This document shows positions 20,039 to 20,871 of a DNA stretch of 20,871 nt, piece after piece. The stretch is from a virus, in IMG/VR virus record IMGVR_UViG_3300030328_003689, positions 1-20,871 of that record. One strand, written 5' to 3'. How positions within the stretch are numbered: the first letter of the stretch is position 1; every line of letters begins with the position of its first letter. A program made the translations under genes and the position numbers. The notes under the pieces were generated by a model. It saw only the letters and a list, made by a program, of their open reading frames with translations, had not been told where the DNA came from and did not search any database.

Positions 20039-20871
20039 ATGTCGGCAATCATATCAGAAAAGTTTCGCATTTTTAATGCACAACAATTTCTAGAATCCCT
20101 TACGGAAGGTGCAAACGATACTAGTGCGGATCGTGCACGAATGTATTTCTTCGTTGGTCGTTCGGATCAATGGGATTCGTATCTAGAGATCTACAATGCT
20201 AATGCTACTGCATTTAATGTCGGTGAAGAAGTGTATGATTCTGGTGCTGCTGGTGGTACTGCATATGGATCTACCACATGGAAGGCAACTATCCGTAAGG
20301 TAAATCCTAATTCAATTCTTGTTTACTCTCCTACCCCTGCTGCTGGTACTCCGACTGCTGGTAATCTACTTAAGGGATATACAGGTGGTTCTGATACTGG
20401 TGCTGAAGCTAAAGCGGGTGTGTATCGTATTGCCGATGAAACGAATGCACCTACTCCTTTAGACAACCAAGAAGAGAAGCAGAGTATCTATGACGAGCTC
20501 ATTGCTGCTAAAAGGGTAGAGTCATCCAATGTTGTTTCTGTAGTTTCACGTTATAACTGGAACACAGTTACCAACCCTAAGTTTGATATGTACAAGCCTG
20601 ACTACAGTGCTGCACCTGCTTCAGGTGGTACTGCAAAGGCTGCTGCTACAGGAGCAACTTCTTTAGGAGCTGCTAAGTTCTATGTAATGAACAATAACTA
20701 CGAAGTATTTAAGTGCCTTTACAATAAGGAAGATGTAGTTTCTGGTGGTGGTAACGCATCTGATATGCCTACTACAGCAAATAACTATGCTTCTGGTGTG
20801 TATACTGGTCCTACTGACGGTTACGTTTGGAAGTACCTTTATACAATGACAACACAACAGGTCATGGATTT
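20039..20871 (+). CDS. 8: Baseplate wedge protein gp8 (3' end outside window)
   Basis: A partial gene, 277 codons to the window edge (T4 gp8 is 334 aa). The start MSAIISEKFRIFNAQQFLES and MYFFVGRSDQWD (compare T4 TFGRSEPW) are followed by a Gly/Ala-rich region, KFYVMNNNYEVFKCLYNK, and DGYVWKYLYTM (T4 has DGYVWEYLFEI). This order is diagnostic for gp8, which dimerises and joins wedge proteins gp7 and gp10. A double late promoter precedes it and no other ATG competes with 20039. The gene is open to the end of the window. Confidence 0.92.
   Translation, partial: MSAIISEKFRIFNAQQFLESLTEGANDTSADRARMYFFVGRSDQWDSYLEIYNANATAFNVGEEVYDSGAAGGTAYGSTTWKATIRKVNPNSILVYSPTPAAGTPTAGNLLKGYTGGSDTGAEAKAGVYRIADETNAPTPLDNQEEKQSIYDELIAAKRVESSNVVSVVSRYNWNTVTNPKFDMYKPDYSAAPASGGTAKAAATGATSLGAAKFYVMNNNYEVFKCLYNKEDVVSGGGNASDMPTTANNYASGVYTGPTDGYVWKYLYTMTTQQVMD

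Noticed and set aside
1-20871. tRNA genes, CRISPR arrays, insertion sequences or integrase/att sites
   Set aside because: I looked for cloverleaf-like tails, regularly spaced repeats, transposase motifs and integrase motifs and saw none.

Overview
This window looks like part of the genome of a T4-like marine myovirus that infects cyanobacteria. The evidence is an ordered block of T4-type baseplate genes (PAAR tip protein, gp25, gp6, a giant gp7-position protein, gp8) on one strand, a low-GC composition, T4-style late promoters (TATAAATA), very tight gene packing with ATGA/TAATG overlaps, and many tiny genes of the kind seen in Prochlorococcus/Synechococcus myoviruses. All family calls come from reading translated sequence; no database search was run.

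Layout. (1) Positions 1-576 hold three overlapping small plus-strand genes of unknown function. (2) Positions 577-894 are non-coding: a late-promoter-like box, an 11-bp inverted repeat of TTTTCCACA, an AT-rich stretch and two hairpins. (3) Positions 895-5065 are an accessory region of short genes, many with their own sigma70-like promoter and/or hairpin terminator. It contains a KTSC-like protein, several unknowns, a four-gene minus-strand operon (1921-2695), a histone-H1-like basic protein, a possible PD-(D/E)XK-type nuclease and more small unknowns. Seven exact copies of TTTTCCACA, the cyanobacterial-type DnaA box, lie within the first 3.3 kb; I found none in the rest of the window. (4) After a strong terminator (5075-5101) and a perfect late promoter (5165-5172) the baseplate module begins. 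It holds a coiled-coil protein that appears split between two frames, a PAAR protein, a basic 49-aa protein, a 42-aa protein with a perfect EF-hand loop, a coiled-coil protein, two 2OG-Fe(II) oxygenases separated by a 50-aa protein, gp25, gp6, a 3183-aa wedge protein, and then gp8 behind a double late promoter, cut by the window end.

How the genes work together. gp25, gp6, the giant gp7-position protein and gp8 should assemble the baseplate wedges, and the PAAR protein should cap the central spike. Their end-to-start overlaps (gp25/gp6 TAATG, gp6/gp7 ATGA) suggest translational coupling. The oxygenases and small proteins are embedded in the same late transcription unit, so they are probably made late in infection. 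The left region looks like host-interaction or regulatory cargo expressed from host-type promoters. The most unusual signals are the DnaA-box-like cluster beside an AT-rich segment, the late promoter that faces no gene, the frame switch near 5309, the EF-hand mini-protein and the size and internal duplication of the gp7-position protein.
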